From NCBI GenBank assembly GCA_003255065.1, contig QAOA01001442.1, forward strand, positions 422,332 to 486,331: DNA of 64,000 nucleotides, given 5' to 3'. Numbering within the stretch: the first letter of the stretch is position 1; the number at the start of each line of letters is the position of its first letter. This stretch comes from Cercis canadensis (taxonomy: Eukaryota; Streptophyta; Magnoliopsida; Fabales; Fabaceae). Below the pieces are notes generated by a model. It saw nothing but the letters and a program-made list of their open reading frames with translations, was not told where the DNA came from and did no database searches. Positions 25,556 through 36,300 of this stretch are shown here, in pieces. The position numbers were made by a program, and so were the translations under genes.

Positions 25556-26962
25556 ATGGCTTCTTCGTACATTCTCTCTCTGTTCTGTTTCTTCTCCGTC
25601 ATTGTCTTTACTTCATCATCCTCATCCACCATTACCATTCCCCTGTCACCTCTATTCACCAAACACTCATCCTCAGACCCATTTCAGACCCTCAAAGTCG
25701 TTGCCTCTGCTTCTCTAACCAGAGCCCACAACATCAAGCACCGAAAATCCAATTCAACTTCTTCTTCCCTTATCAAAACACCAGTTAACCCCAAAAGCTA
25801 TGGAGGGTACTCCATTGATCTTAAATTTGGAACCCCACCTCAAACATTTCCTTTCGTTCTGGACACAGGAAGTAGCCTCGTCTGGTTCCCCTGTACCTCT
25901 CGCTATGTTTGTTCCAGATGTTCCTTCCCAAACATTGACGCAACAAAAATCCCCAAGTTTATTCCTAAGAGTTCATCCTCAGCGAAGATCCTAGGTTGCA
26001 AAAGCCCAAAATGTGGATGGATTTTCGGTCCCAATGTTGAATCTCGATGCCAAGACTGCAAACCCGATGCCCAGAATTGCACACAGAACTGCCCTCCTTA
26101 TATAATTCAGTATGGTTTGGGATCAACACTTGGTCTATTGCTCTCAGAAAATCTGGATTTTCCTGAGAAAATTGTGCCCGATTTTCTTGTCGGGTGCTCC
26201 TTCATGTCGATCCGCCAACCAGCTGGAATCGCCGGGTTTGGTCGCGGCCCACAATCCCTGCCCTCACAGATGGGTCTCAAGAGATTCTCTTACTGTTTGC
26301 TGTCTCACCGCTTCGACGACACGCCGGAAAGCAGTGACCTCATTTTGGCGAGTGGGTCCTCCAGGGACGCCAAGACTCAAGGCCTTAGCTACACACCGTT
26401 TCACAAAAACCCAGCTGTGAAAAACTCTGCATTCCGTGAGTACTATTATGTAACTTTTCGCAAAGTCATCGTGGGCAAACAGCGAGTGAAGATTCCGAAC
26501 AAGTTTCTGGGGATAGATTCCGATGGCAACGGGGGTTCCATTGTGGACTCTGGCTCCACACTTACATTCATGGAAAGGCCCATTTTTGATTTGGTGGCAC
26601 AAGAATTCGAGAAACAGATGGCTAATTATACAAGAGCAAAAGACGTTGAAGCTCAATCTGGTTTAAGGCCCTGTTTCGATATATCGGCACAGAAATCAGT
26701 ATCTTTATCTTTCCCAGAATTAACTTTCCAGTTTAAAGGAGGTGCCAAAATGGCATTGCCTTTAACCAACTATTTCTCTTTGGTCGGTAAATCCGCTGCG
26801 GCGTGCTTGACCATTGTCACCGATAATGTCGTCGCTCCGGCGCTGAATGGCGGGCCGGCGATAATTTTGGGTAATTTTCAGCAGCAGAACTTCTACGTGG
26901 AATATGACTTGGAAAATGAGAGGCTTGGATTTCGACCTCAAAGTTGCAAAAAGACTGTTTAG
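25556..26962 (+). CDS. Nepenthesin-type aspartic protease (A1 family), intronless
   Basis: Secreted or vacuolar pepsin-like endopeptidase. One uninterrupted frame of 468 residues, normal for this family. Seen: a hydrophobic signal peptide (about 1-20), a Ser/Lys-rich pro-segment to about residue 80, the first catalytic site DTGSSLVW with Asp103, a Cys-rich insert at about 113-180 (nepenthesin hallmark), the GIAGFGRGPQSLPSQ segment, the second catalytic site VDSGSTLTF with Asp331, and the C-terminal GGPAIILGNFQQQNFYVEYDL block. The remembered Arabidopsis counterpart is the At4g16563-like group. Start choice: this ATG precedes a proper signal peptide, and frames overlapping upstream are in other phases. 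Substrate unknown. Single-exon structure is common in this subfamily and need not mean retrocopying. Confidence 0.92.
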   Translation: MASSYILSLFCFFSVIVFTSSSSSTITIPLSPLFTKHSSSDPFQTLKVVASASLTRAHNIKHRKSNSTSSSLIKTPVNPKSYGGYSIDLKFGTPPQTFPFVLDTGSSLVWFPCTSRYVCSRCSFPNIDATKIPKFIPKSSSSAKILGCKSPKCGWIFGPNVESRCQDCKPDAQNCTQNCPPYIIQYGLGSTLGLLLSENLDFPEKIVPDFLVGCSFMSIRQPAGIAGFGRGPQSLPSQMGLKRFSYCLLSHRFDDTPESSDLILASGSSRDAKTQGLSYTPFHKNPAVKNSAFREYYYVTFRKVIVGKQRVKIPNKFLGIDSDGNGGSIVDSGSTLTFMERPIFDLVAQEFEKQMANYTRAKDVEAQSGLRPCFDISAQKSVSLSFPELTFQFKGGAKMALPLTNYFSLVGKSAAACLTIVTDNVVAPALNGGPAIILGNFQQQNFYVEYDLENERLGFRPQSCKKTV

Positions 26963-29900
26963 GAGTTCGCAACAACAGTTTCACTCCAGAGGGTTGAGTT
27001 CAGTGACTCATTGTTGATCTCACCCATTGCAGCGGATTGTGCGGTGGAAATGGTGGCCGCGGGACAGCGGCGCTAGCATGACGGTCGTAATGCAAGTGCA
27101 TGGTTGTAGCGGGGTTGCGGCGGCGACCGTTTATTTTTAATTTTTAATTGTAAATTTATTTAATGAGGGAACATGGAGTAGGCAAAACTTATTGATTTTA
27201 TTATCGCAAAATAATTTATTTAATCTATTAATAATGTTCAATAAATGCTCATCGCAGAAAAGTTATAATTAAATATATATCATTAGTTCATCAAAAATAA
27301 TTATCATGTTGAAATTGTATTAAAGACGATATATGGGCTCTGAAAATTACATGCGGCTCAATGGTATTCAGCAAATTTTTATTTTTTATTTTTTTAAAAA
27401 AGATTGCTATTGCTAGCCAATATGTTCTGTAGCTGTCGACGAGGCAATTAATGTTGCTTTCAGCTGTGATTTCTAAATGATCCCTGGAGTGTGTTAATTT
27501 ATTTTTCTTCTCAAAGAAGCAATATATATATTCTTTAATCTTTATTGCGTTCTTCCTTCCTCAACTGAGCGAAAAAGGGCTTCTTTCCATATAGGATAGG
27601 ATCTATTCCTTTTCATGTTCTTTCACGAAAGCTTTCTTTCAAGGGTGGGGAAGGTAAAGCTTTTGTTCTTTCTTCTTTGTTTTATGGTGCATTATTTGCG
27701 ATACTTTTTTGTCCTCTTTTACCTAGAACCAGCCCTACTTCCCATTCTTTATTTTTTCTCTTTTCTTCTCCCTTTGGTGTTTGACTGTATACCAGAGTTT
27801 AACAAAGTCGATAATCACCGACAAAGTAGACAAACCACAAAATAGTTGAAGCATGTACTTACAATTAAAACAAATTAAGTCCTGTTAGTAATTTTGTATA
27901 TACATGCATGGCACCGTTTAATCTTGATCCAAAGCTTTGTGTGCCTCTTCTTTCATTGGTGCAGCGGACCAATATTGTACCAAATATGATGTGAGACCTA
28001 ACTTTATGGGTAAACTATTTATGAAGTTCACAACCATTTATTTGATGGGCACAGTTCATTTTGTTGAATGATAGTGAAATTCACGTGTCTTCAACACTCT
28101 GGATAGGGATCGTTCTGCCTAAACGAAAGACACTTCAAAACCCTTGTTTTTTAAACTTATCATGGTGGTTCTTCATTTTTTTACTAGTTCACAAATTTGA
28201 TTAAAAAAAAGCCAGAGATAATACTCAATAGCACTTATTCTACCAGTTGGATTTTGCAGGCAGCTGAGGTCCACACTTCACAGGTAAAAGAATAATCAAG
28301 ATATGAAGAACCCTATCCTGTTTGCATTGGAATTAAATGCTTTGTGCGATTCTGTAACATTGAATCACAGATAATTGTTCCAAAAAAAAAAAAAAAACCA
28401 GAAAAGAGAGTCAGATTATCTTCTGAGGACCACTTTATCGTAAGGGAGGAAAGTAAGGCAATTTCCCACCTCCCCTTTCTTTTTCTGTTTACTGTAATTC
28501 TACTATTTTGCCATATTCAGCAGTGACAAGAAGTGAGGAACCATTAATTGGGAAGAATGTATGGAAAAGACTATTATTTACTTACTAGTTACTACATTGT
28601 GCACATTTGCTTGTGTATTAACCCTACCTAAATTTTAACTGGCTCATTCAAACATTTTATTACTGCAATGCTTAGATCATGCATATTATGTTAGATAGTG
28701 GGTAGCAATAGTAAAGTTATCAGAAAAGCAGTTCTAGACGTCAATTTTTGTTTAAGTTGTTTCAATGCATTAAGGTGAGATGTCAGTGTCTGAACTAAAT
28801 TTTTGGAAGAACTCGATAAATGATTAGGAAATTTGGTTACCTTTTGGTTTTCCTTTATGAATATTAATTGCAGTGAAACACATGCTGGAAAAAGGTCGTC
28901 AAAGATAATAACGACGACTTCAAAAAGGGGTTTGATTTTGATATCAGAAGATAATGAAGGTTGGAATCCATGTGATAGAATATGACCAAAACAAGGGCAT
29001 GTTGGTGGGTTTGGAATCTCTGCTCATCAAGCACCACCCTTCAGTGGTCTAAAAAAGTGTGTGTGGGTGTGAATTAGTGCATTCTACAATCACTACTTCT
29101 CTGAATTAAGCCATGGGGGGATTTGTAATTGCGTTTGGTTGGATTGCTTAACACCTGCCTCGTTGAACAGTGTTTTCTTCTTTTGGTACTTTAATAAAGT
29201 CTAGATTCTATTGCGTTGCTTCCTTTTATTTTATGTCTGCGTTTCTCCACTTGGAAACATAGATGTAGAAAGCAAGCAAAAGAAAACGAACCTGATCTGT
29301 TTGCTTGGGATTTCCAAGTGTGTGTTTTTTAATGTAGATAAATGCAAACATAATTGAGTCCTTCTATAGGTAAGTGTGGACTAGAGAGGAAACCCCGTTG
29401 GACACATGCCATTGATGAACGTTCACAATGTGAATGCTTTAGAAAGCTCAGAGCCCACAGAAAGAGTGCACTCTGTAGGAATATAAAAGGGAAGGCACAT
29501 AATTCTGTCGCGATAATAAGTGGTTGCAATCATTTTATAGGACTACGTTTGGGTAAGAGTGGAACATTGAGGGGACTAGGTTTCCTACACGGTTATTCCA
29601 TTTGACCACTTGTCTTCTTGTTGACACTGCCAGCTAGCTATAACTATAAGGTTACAGGTAAAAGTTGTTGGTTGTATGTTTTCATATGATTACAAATTTA
29701 CACCCATTCCCGTCAATGTTGGAGGTAAAGTAGTTCATCACAATTACCATTAGAGCTGTCAAGTATAATTTCATTCTTACAATTGATTCTGTCTTTGTGT
29801 AATGAAATCCATGATTGGTAAAAGTAAAGTGCAGAGAAGTCAGCAGCTAAGGTCAGATGAAACAGAAGATGCTTTCCCATGTGCCCAATTGGCCATGTGC

Positions 29901-30397
29901 ATGTGAGACAGGTACCTTCTATTCTCTTCTCTTGTCCCAATAGCACATTATAAGAAGGTGGACTCTATCCTACTTTATTTATATGAATGGGGTAAAAATA
30001 AAAATAAAAAATTTATTGAGAGTTTGAAGCATAACCAACTTTTTAATTTTGGTATTATAGTAAAGATTTTAAAAAATTGAGCCACCTAATATGGGTTACA
30101 TTTTTAAATTATTAATTGAATTTGAATTTAATAGTCAAAATAAAATATTATTTATTTTTCAGTATGTTTACTGTATTGCTCTGTTTATGCATTTTACAAG
30201 GAATTAATTATTTTGATTGACTCAATTTTTTGAGATATTCACGATGGTACCAAAATCAAAAATTCATTATACTCCTAACTCCCATTAAAATGTTTATTCC
30301 TTTTTATCCCACCTATTTGGGTGAGATAGGATAGCAACTTCCTTATAAATTAAGTTATCTTATCTTTTATTTCATGTACTTAAAAGAACACTAAAGT
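26963..30397. other. Gene-free spacer downstream of the protease gene
   Basis: Begins with a GC-rich 3' flank (about 27,030-27,130) and then turns AT-rich. Short open frames occur but none shows a domain, splice-consistent continuation or signal peptide. A moderately GC-rich block at 28,960-29,600 shows no recognisable gene. Confidence 0.45.
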
Positions 30398-30405
30398 ATG
30401 GCATG

Positions 30406-31067
30406 CTAGGAAGCAGGGGCATGACAATTTGCTGCCGTGTTCGACAAATTGTTGACATGGACACAACCACAACACATGTTTGACACGTGTACAGATGTGT
30501 CCAAATAAAAATAATAATTTTTTTGGCTTGGACACACGGATGACACGGCATGGACATGGCTCGAACACGGCTTGCCACTTTTTCCCATTTTTTGTTAGAA
30601 AAAAAAGTGTTGCTAACCTCTCACTTGATGAACTAGAAATGAAGATCATGATTTTTATTGATGATGGAGATAAGAATTATCATCAAGAGGCTATTAAAGC
30701 CAATCAACAAGATTAGCAAGCTTTAATCTTTTTGCTTGTAGGTAGTAAATATGTTAAGGAAAGAATATATTAAAATGAGTAGGTGATATCTCTTAATTGT
30801 TTTTTGTTGTAAATTGATGGATTAGAATGACTTAATAATATCCCATATAATTATATTTCATATTTCATATAGGTGGAGTTTATGTCTTTTTTTTTTTGTG
30901 AGAAAATATTATGTAAATATTTAATGTTTTGATAAAATATAAATCTACTTATAATTCTATTTGTGTTGTGTGATTAATATATGTGCTGTGTTTTGCATTT
31001 TTTAAAATTTTTCGTGTCCTGTGTCTCGTTTCGTGTCGGGTCCCTACTCCGTGTTCATGCTTCCTAG
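30406..31067. mobile_element. hAT-like non-autonomous DNA transposon
   Basis: A 662-bp segment that starts CTAGGAAGCA and ends TGCTTCCTAG, a perfect 10-bp terminal inverted repeat. It is flanked by ATGGCATG (30398-30405) and GTGGCATG (31068-31075), an 8-bp target duplication with one mismatch. Eight-base duplications are typical of hAT elements. Subterminal parts are rich in GACACG/CGTGTC motifs in opposite orientations at the two ends. No transposase frame is present. Confidence 0.75.
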
Positions 31068-31075
31068 GTGGCATG

Positions 31076-32220
31076 TGTAGTACAATTTCACTTGATAGCG
31101 CCGGTTGCTTAACCTGCGGGGATGTTTCTTACCGTGGGTGGGTTCATTAGCAAGACAAGAAACTAAAACATGACTTACCTCTAACATATTATGTACCCAA
31201 ACTTAGAAAAGAGCATTAATAAATGTCAATTAATGGAGCAAAATTGAATGAGCATAGCTATGAACAAGGAATTCAGATGCTCTTTAACTAGTTGCCTGTC
31301 AATTTATGACAGATATAAAATTGGAATTTTAGGGAGCCCATCATTCTTTCTTCTACGCGATTCGATAACAGCACTTTGCACTTTTACTCGAAAAGCAGCG
31401 TAAACAAACATTGAGGAGATAGCCTGGCCCAATCCGTTTTAATTTCATCAATAAGGTTAAGGCCCAATTCAATGCCCGTGGGTCCAGCCATCTCACAGTC
31501 ACAGAGTGTCGCTGCCCCAAAACACGGGCCGAAGCTCCGAAACACAAACACACGCCTAAGAAGGATTTTTTGTTTTTGTTTTTTTGTTACGAGATAATGC
31601 AATGCACAATTATAACTCTTTTATCCTTATTAATCGGGGCTATATAAATTAAAACTATACGTTCTTCATTTTTTTCCATACTTTTTGAGTGATGGATCAA
31701 ATATTTTTCTGAACATTTATCTTCCATACAATCTAAAAATACCAAAATACAGGAATTATAAGGAAATTAGTCATATTAATTTACCATCCATACGTAATTA
31801 CTTATAACATATAAAACTCATTTCACCAAAGTAAATAACATGAAATCATAATTTTTTGAAACAGCAACCCTTTGGGTCCCCCCTCTGGTATGGTAAGGGT
31901 AACATTCAATTACAACCTGTCTATGTCTACGGTAAAATGGGATTGCGATGTCATTTTCTTATTTATACCACATTATTTCCTCTGTCTTCATCGTTACAGC
32001 TATCATATATCCCATCCATCTATGGTAAAACTCTAGTGTGTCTTTGTGAATAAGTGGTTTTGCCCGTAACCTTGGTTCTGTGAAACTTCATGTTTGGATT
32101 TGAAATAAAGTTAATTTCACTCAGATTTGACAACTTGAAAAAAAAAATTAAAAAATATAAAAGATACATTTTTTTTTTTTTTGTAAGTAGATATCTGTCA
32201 CATAATGTAAGATAGCAGTA
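31076..32220. other. Spacer between two DNA transposons
   Basis: Noncoding. A GC-richer island lies at 31,350-31,560, then very AT-rich sequence. No gene or RNA was recognised. Confidence 0.4.
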
Positions 32221-32229
32221 AAAAATATT

Positions 32230-32779
32230 GGCTTAATTACAATTTTGGTCGCCCTATTTTAATCACTTGAACGTTTTGATCTCCCTTTTCTAAATATGAA
32301 CTATTGAGTTCTTCTATATTCATAAAATACACAAGTTTTGTCCATTTATCTTTAAGACAAAATTCTTAAGTTTATTTCAAGGTGTAAAGTTCTCTGATTC
32401 ATAATCCCACCGTTCAGATTGAAGGGCTACATCTTGTAAACATCCTCACTAAATTTGAGCTCAATCTAACGGTGAAACTCAGCACAAAATACCAAAATCA
32501 TAAATTTTCATCTAACCAAAAATTTAGGCTTATTCACCGTTAGATCAAGCTGAAATTTAATGAGAATATTCACAAGACATAGCTCTTCAATCTGAACGGT
32601 GGGATTATGAATCAGATAACTTTACATCTAGAAATAAACCTAAGAATTTTGACTTAAAGATAAATGGACTAAACTTGTACATTTTATGAATATAGAGGGA
32701 CTCAATAGTTCATTTTTAAAGAATGATGACCAAAACGTTTAAGTGGTTAAAATAGAGAGACCAAAATTGTAATTAAGCG
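32230..32779. mobile_element. Fold-back Mutator-like MITE with 247-bp arms
   Basis: A 550-bp palindrome: left arm 32230-32476 and right arm 32533-32779, each 247 bases, separated by a 56-base loop. The arms match at high identity through their whole length, e.g. ttaattacaattttggtc at both ends and ccaccgttcagattgaag inside. The exact 9-mer aaaaatatt flanks both sides (32221-32229 and 32780-32788). A 9-bp duplication together with long inverted repeats points to Mutator-like elements. There is no coding sequence. A diverged relative lies at 60487-60924. Confidence 0.85.
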
Positions 32780-32998
32780 AAAAATATTTTACTAATTTCT
32801 TACAATATGATATATTAAGTGTTTTCACATCATTTGAGAAATATTTATAAAGTAGAATAATACTTGCAAAATTTGTTGTTCTACAATTTAATTTTATATT
32901 AACAAATATAAAATTGTTATATCACCAAAAATGATATTAATGAAAGAATTACAGTAAATTACTATTTTAATACTTGGTATAATCTACTGGGCGCCAAG

Positions 32999-33053
32999 CG
33001 TCAAAAGGACGCAAGGCGAAACAAAAAAAAAAAGCGTCAAAGGGCGTTTGACG
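32999..33053. promoter_or_regulatory. Cluster of TGACG motifs upstream of the CLEC16A-like gene
   Basis: Three TGACG cores, two reversed (32999-33003, 33035-33039) and one forward (33049-33053). The last two form an inverted pair inside cgtcaaa-gggcg-tttgacg. TGACG is the core of TGA-bZIP (as-1-like) sites. It lies about 290 bases before the start codon. Function is inferred from motif only. Confidence 0.35.
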
Positions 33054-33338
33054 GCGTTAACCTTACGCTTCTTTTAGCAGGTGTCGGCTCTTCCGAAACG
33101 GTTATAATGTAGCCTTGAAAATTCCAGACGTTGAAAGGTTGTTGGGCGGTTGCCAATTGGATAGCCCAAGTTAGTACCAAACGGCCAAACCAGTGTGCTT
33201 TGCGCGCGTACCATTTACATTTACAATGCAAACCTCAAACCCCACTTGCTCTTTATCACAGTTTCTCTTCCTTCACCGCTTTGGATCGGCTCTCTCCCGA
33301 TATCTGTTTCTGCTTCTGATTCTTCCTCTTTCCTCACC

Positions 33339-36300
33339 ATGTGGCGTTCTTTCTGGCGATCCATTGATCGCTTTTCCATTCAGCACTTCAAGTAAGTTTT
33401 CGTAACCACACACTGGAACCATTACGGTAATTTCTCCCACGTTTGTTCTTCTCACAACATTGACCACGTATGCTACATTAGGGTTTAGGCAGGGTTTAGT
33501 GATAAATTTTGAATTTAGCCGTCTACTTTGATAACATGTTTGTAAAGTTCGATTTAGAAGACGGAGAAAAAAAATGGAAGTAAAAGGAAATTGAATTCTT
33601 TTGTGATCTTGGACTCAGCGATTATAGACATTGAATGTGCTGAATGACTAGTAATCTAATTGTGGTTTTTGCTGAAACGGATTTGGTTATGCTGTGCATT
33701 GGATGAAAATACAATTTATTTAAAAGGATAAGTAGTGCCCTTTGAATTTGTAATGTATTCTTTAGAAAATACTCAAACGTTGTAAAATTTTGGTGTCCTT
33801 GGGAATAATTTTTTCATGGAAATAGAATGCCGTAGTGGAGCAAACAATGTATATTGATTGGGTCAACACTAAAGCGTTAGGGGATGGTTTATTAGGAGAT
33901 TCTACGAACCTTGGTCTGTTGTATACACATGTTACTTTGATTACTTTGTTAATAATTCTGTTATACTCATTATCTTTATGATCCTGCTGAGGTGACAGAT
34001 TTGTAATTGATGAGCTGCGGGGGATCAAAGTTGTGCACAGGCATAACAGGGTACCTTAATCCACTTTTATTGGATGCGAATAAAATTATGTTTTACTACA
34101 CCATCGTTTCATTAGATGGAAAAGCCATATATTATGCCTGCCATTTCTTGCAGGAATTAGTGATTGATTTACTGCAGTCCATTGTGGAGATAGTCACTTA
34201 TGGTGATAGACAAGATCCATACATTTTTGAGTATGAATTTCTCATGACTAAATTTCTATTTTCTGATTTTGTTTATATTATCTTTGACAGATTGAATGCT
34301 TATGACTAATTGTAATTATTCAGATGTTTCATGGAACACCAAGTACTAGCAGAATTTGTCCGTATACTAAAGATCAGTAAAAATTCAAAAATGGAGGCTC
34401 CGTTGCTTCAGTATCTGAGCATACTAATTCAAAACATGGATAGTGAACATGCAATTTGTAAGACACTTAATATAATTGATATCTCAGGCCAAACTTCTTC
34501 ATTTTAAGTTTTGCCTGTGTTTTCATAATGAGATTGTTATCTGCTTGAAATATTGATTTTAATAGAACATAGGGTTACTCCTAGGACTGTTCTTATGCAA
34601 AATTGGTGTTGCATCTTTGCATTTGCAGACTATTGTTTCAGCAATGATTATATCAACAGCATCATTACACATCCGTATGAATTTGATGGGGGAGACCTAG
34701 CTCCATACTATGTATCTTTTTTAAGGTTATGATCCCTCAACCCTTTCCTTTGTCTGTCTCTATCTCCCTTCGTCAATATTTTCTGCATGTTTTCTCTGTC
34801 TATTGGTGCAGTTATATGCTCCCCCCACAGGGGAGTAATATGCTCTTCTTGATTGTTGGACTGAGTTGAAATTTTTCTTACTAATTCGTAATTTTTTGTT
34901 TGTATATGTTTTTTTTATCTCTCATTTTTTGAGTTTATATTAACTTTTGGTTTCTTTCTTCGTTCAGAGTAATCAGTTGTAAAGTTAACCGAGACACACT
35001 TTGCCTTCTTGTGAAGGTTCAAAGGGTAAGTTAAAACTTAAAACTCATGAAAGTAAAGGAATACTGCCAGATGTTACATCAATATTGTTGTCTTTACATT
35101 TTTTAATGGGACATAGGGCTTGATCTTTTTGCGTTGCATTTATTAGGCCACAGTTGTTTGGCTTACCCCATTGGGGACCTTATTTTAGCATATCAAGCAT
35201 CTCATCTGCACATGATGTCATTTTGGTTGAAGATGATGTCAGGTGAGAGTTTCATGGGTCCCACCTTGCAAAATGTAGGTCAAGCAAAATTATACCATAT
35301 AAAACTGTGATGTGAGGGGGAACTATGAAACTTAATCTAGTAATATATTAATTTGTAAAGAACGGGCAGGGGCTTTGGTTTCTTTAACTTTTTATTCTTA
35401 AAATAGACTTCAGCTAGCCTTATAGGATTTTCTGTGTGTCTTCACCCATCACAGGATGCTGTAATCTCCTTTCCCTTGTATACTGAGGCTCTTAGATTTG
35501 CTCATCATGAGGAAAAGATGATTCAGACAGCTATACGTGCATTAACCCTCAACATCTACAATGGTATACCGCTGTTATTTTACTTGCTTATAAGTAAGGA
35601 GGAGTGAAATACCTTAAAAATATTGCAATAATACCATCTTGGTTCTGCAGTTAGTGATGACATGGCCTATCAATTTATAATGACTCCTCCAGTTTCAGAG
35701 TACTTCTCTGTTCTTGTTCACAGATTAAGAGGTCTGTGCTTTCATTTAGATTCCGTTCTCCATCCTAGAGGGTATGTTACTTGAATTTAGTAGAGAATTT
35801 CATGAAATGATTACTGTTATTTTTGAATGTGCTCTAGTTATTCTAAAGAGATAACTGCTCTATGTTGAATCAGGGAGATGGACATTGAAAAAAAGAAAAA
35901 CAGGCTCACTCTCGAATCTGAAAAACTTGTGGATGATCTATACTACTTTAAAGACATACTTAGTGTTGACGAGCCTCGTCTGAGTAGACTGGTTACCGAA
36001 AATCTTCTGAATGGACTTGTGTTCCCCATATTACTCTCCTTGCTGGGTTCCAAGAAGAACAATGTGAGATGTTATCCTTAGTACTGAATAATAGCATTTT
36101 TCTAACTGATTTGAGGATGACTAGCCAGGACACATTTTTTCCACCTTATTAATGAGAAAATCTCCTGCAAATGTTACCATTTTTATAGTTACCCTGTGTT
36201 GTACAATTTCTAAATTGATTTTACCATCAAATTCTGTCATTGATTTCAATATGGTTTAAGTGTCCCACAAATTTTGGATAGTCTAGATATCATGTGTTAA

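Noticed and set aside
26264..26656. 130-residue minus-strand frame
   Set aside because: Antisense shadow of the aspartic protease.
31353..31602. Minus-strand frames in a GC-richer island
   Set aside because: Two frames overlap the same stretch and neither has a start context, domain or neighbouring exon.
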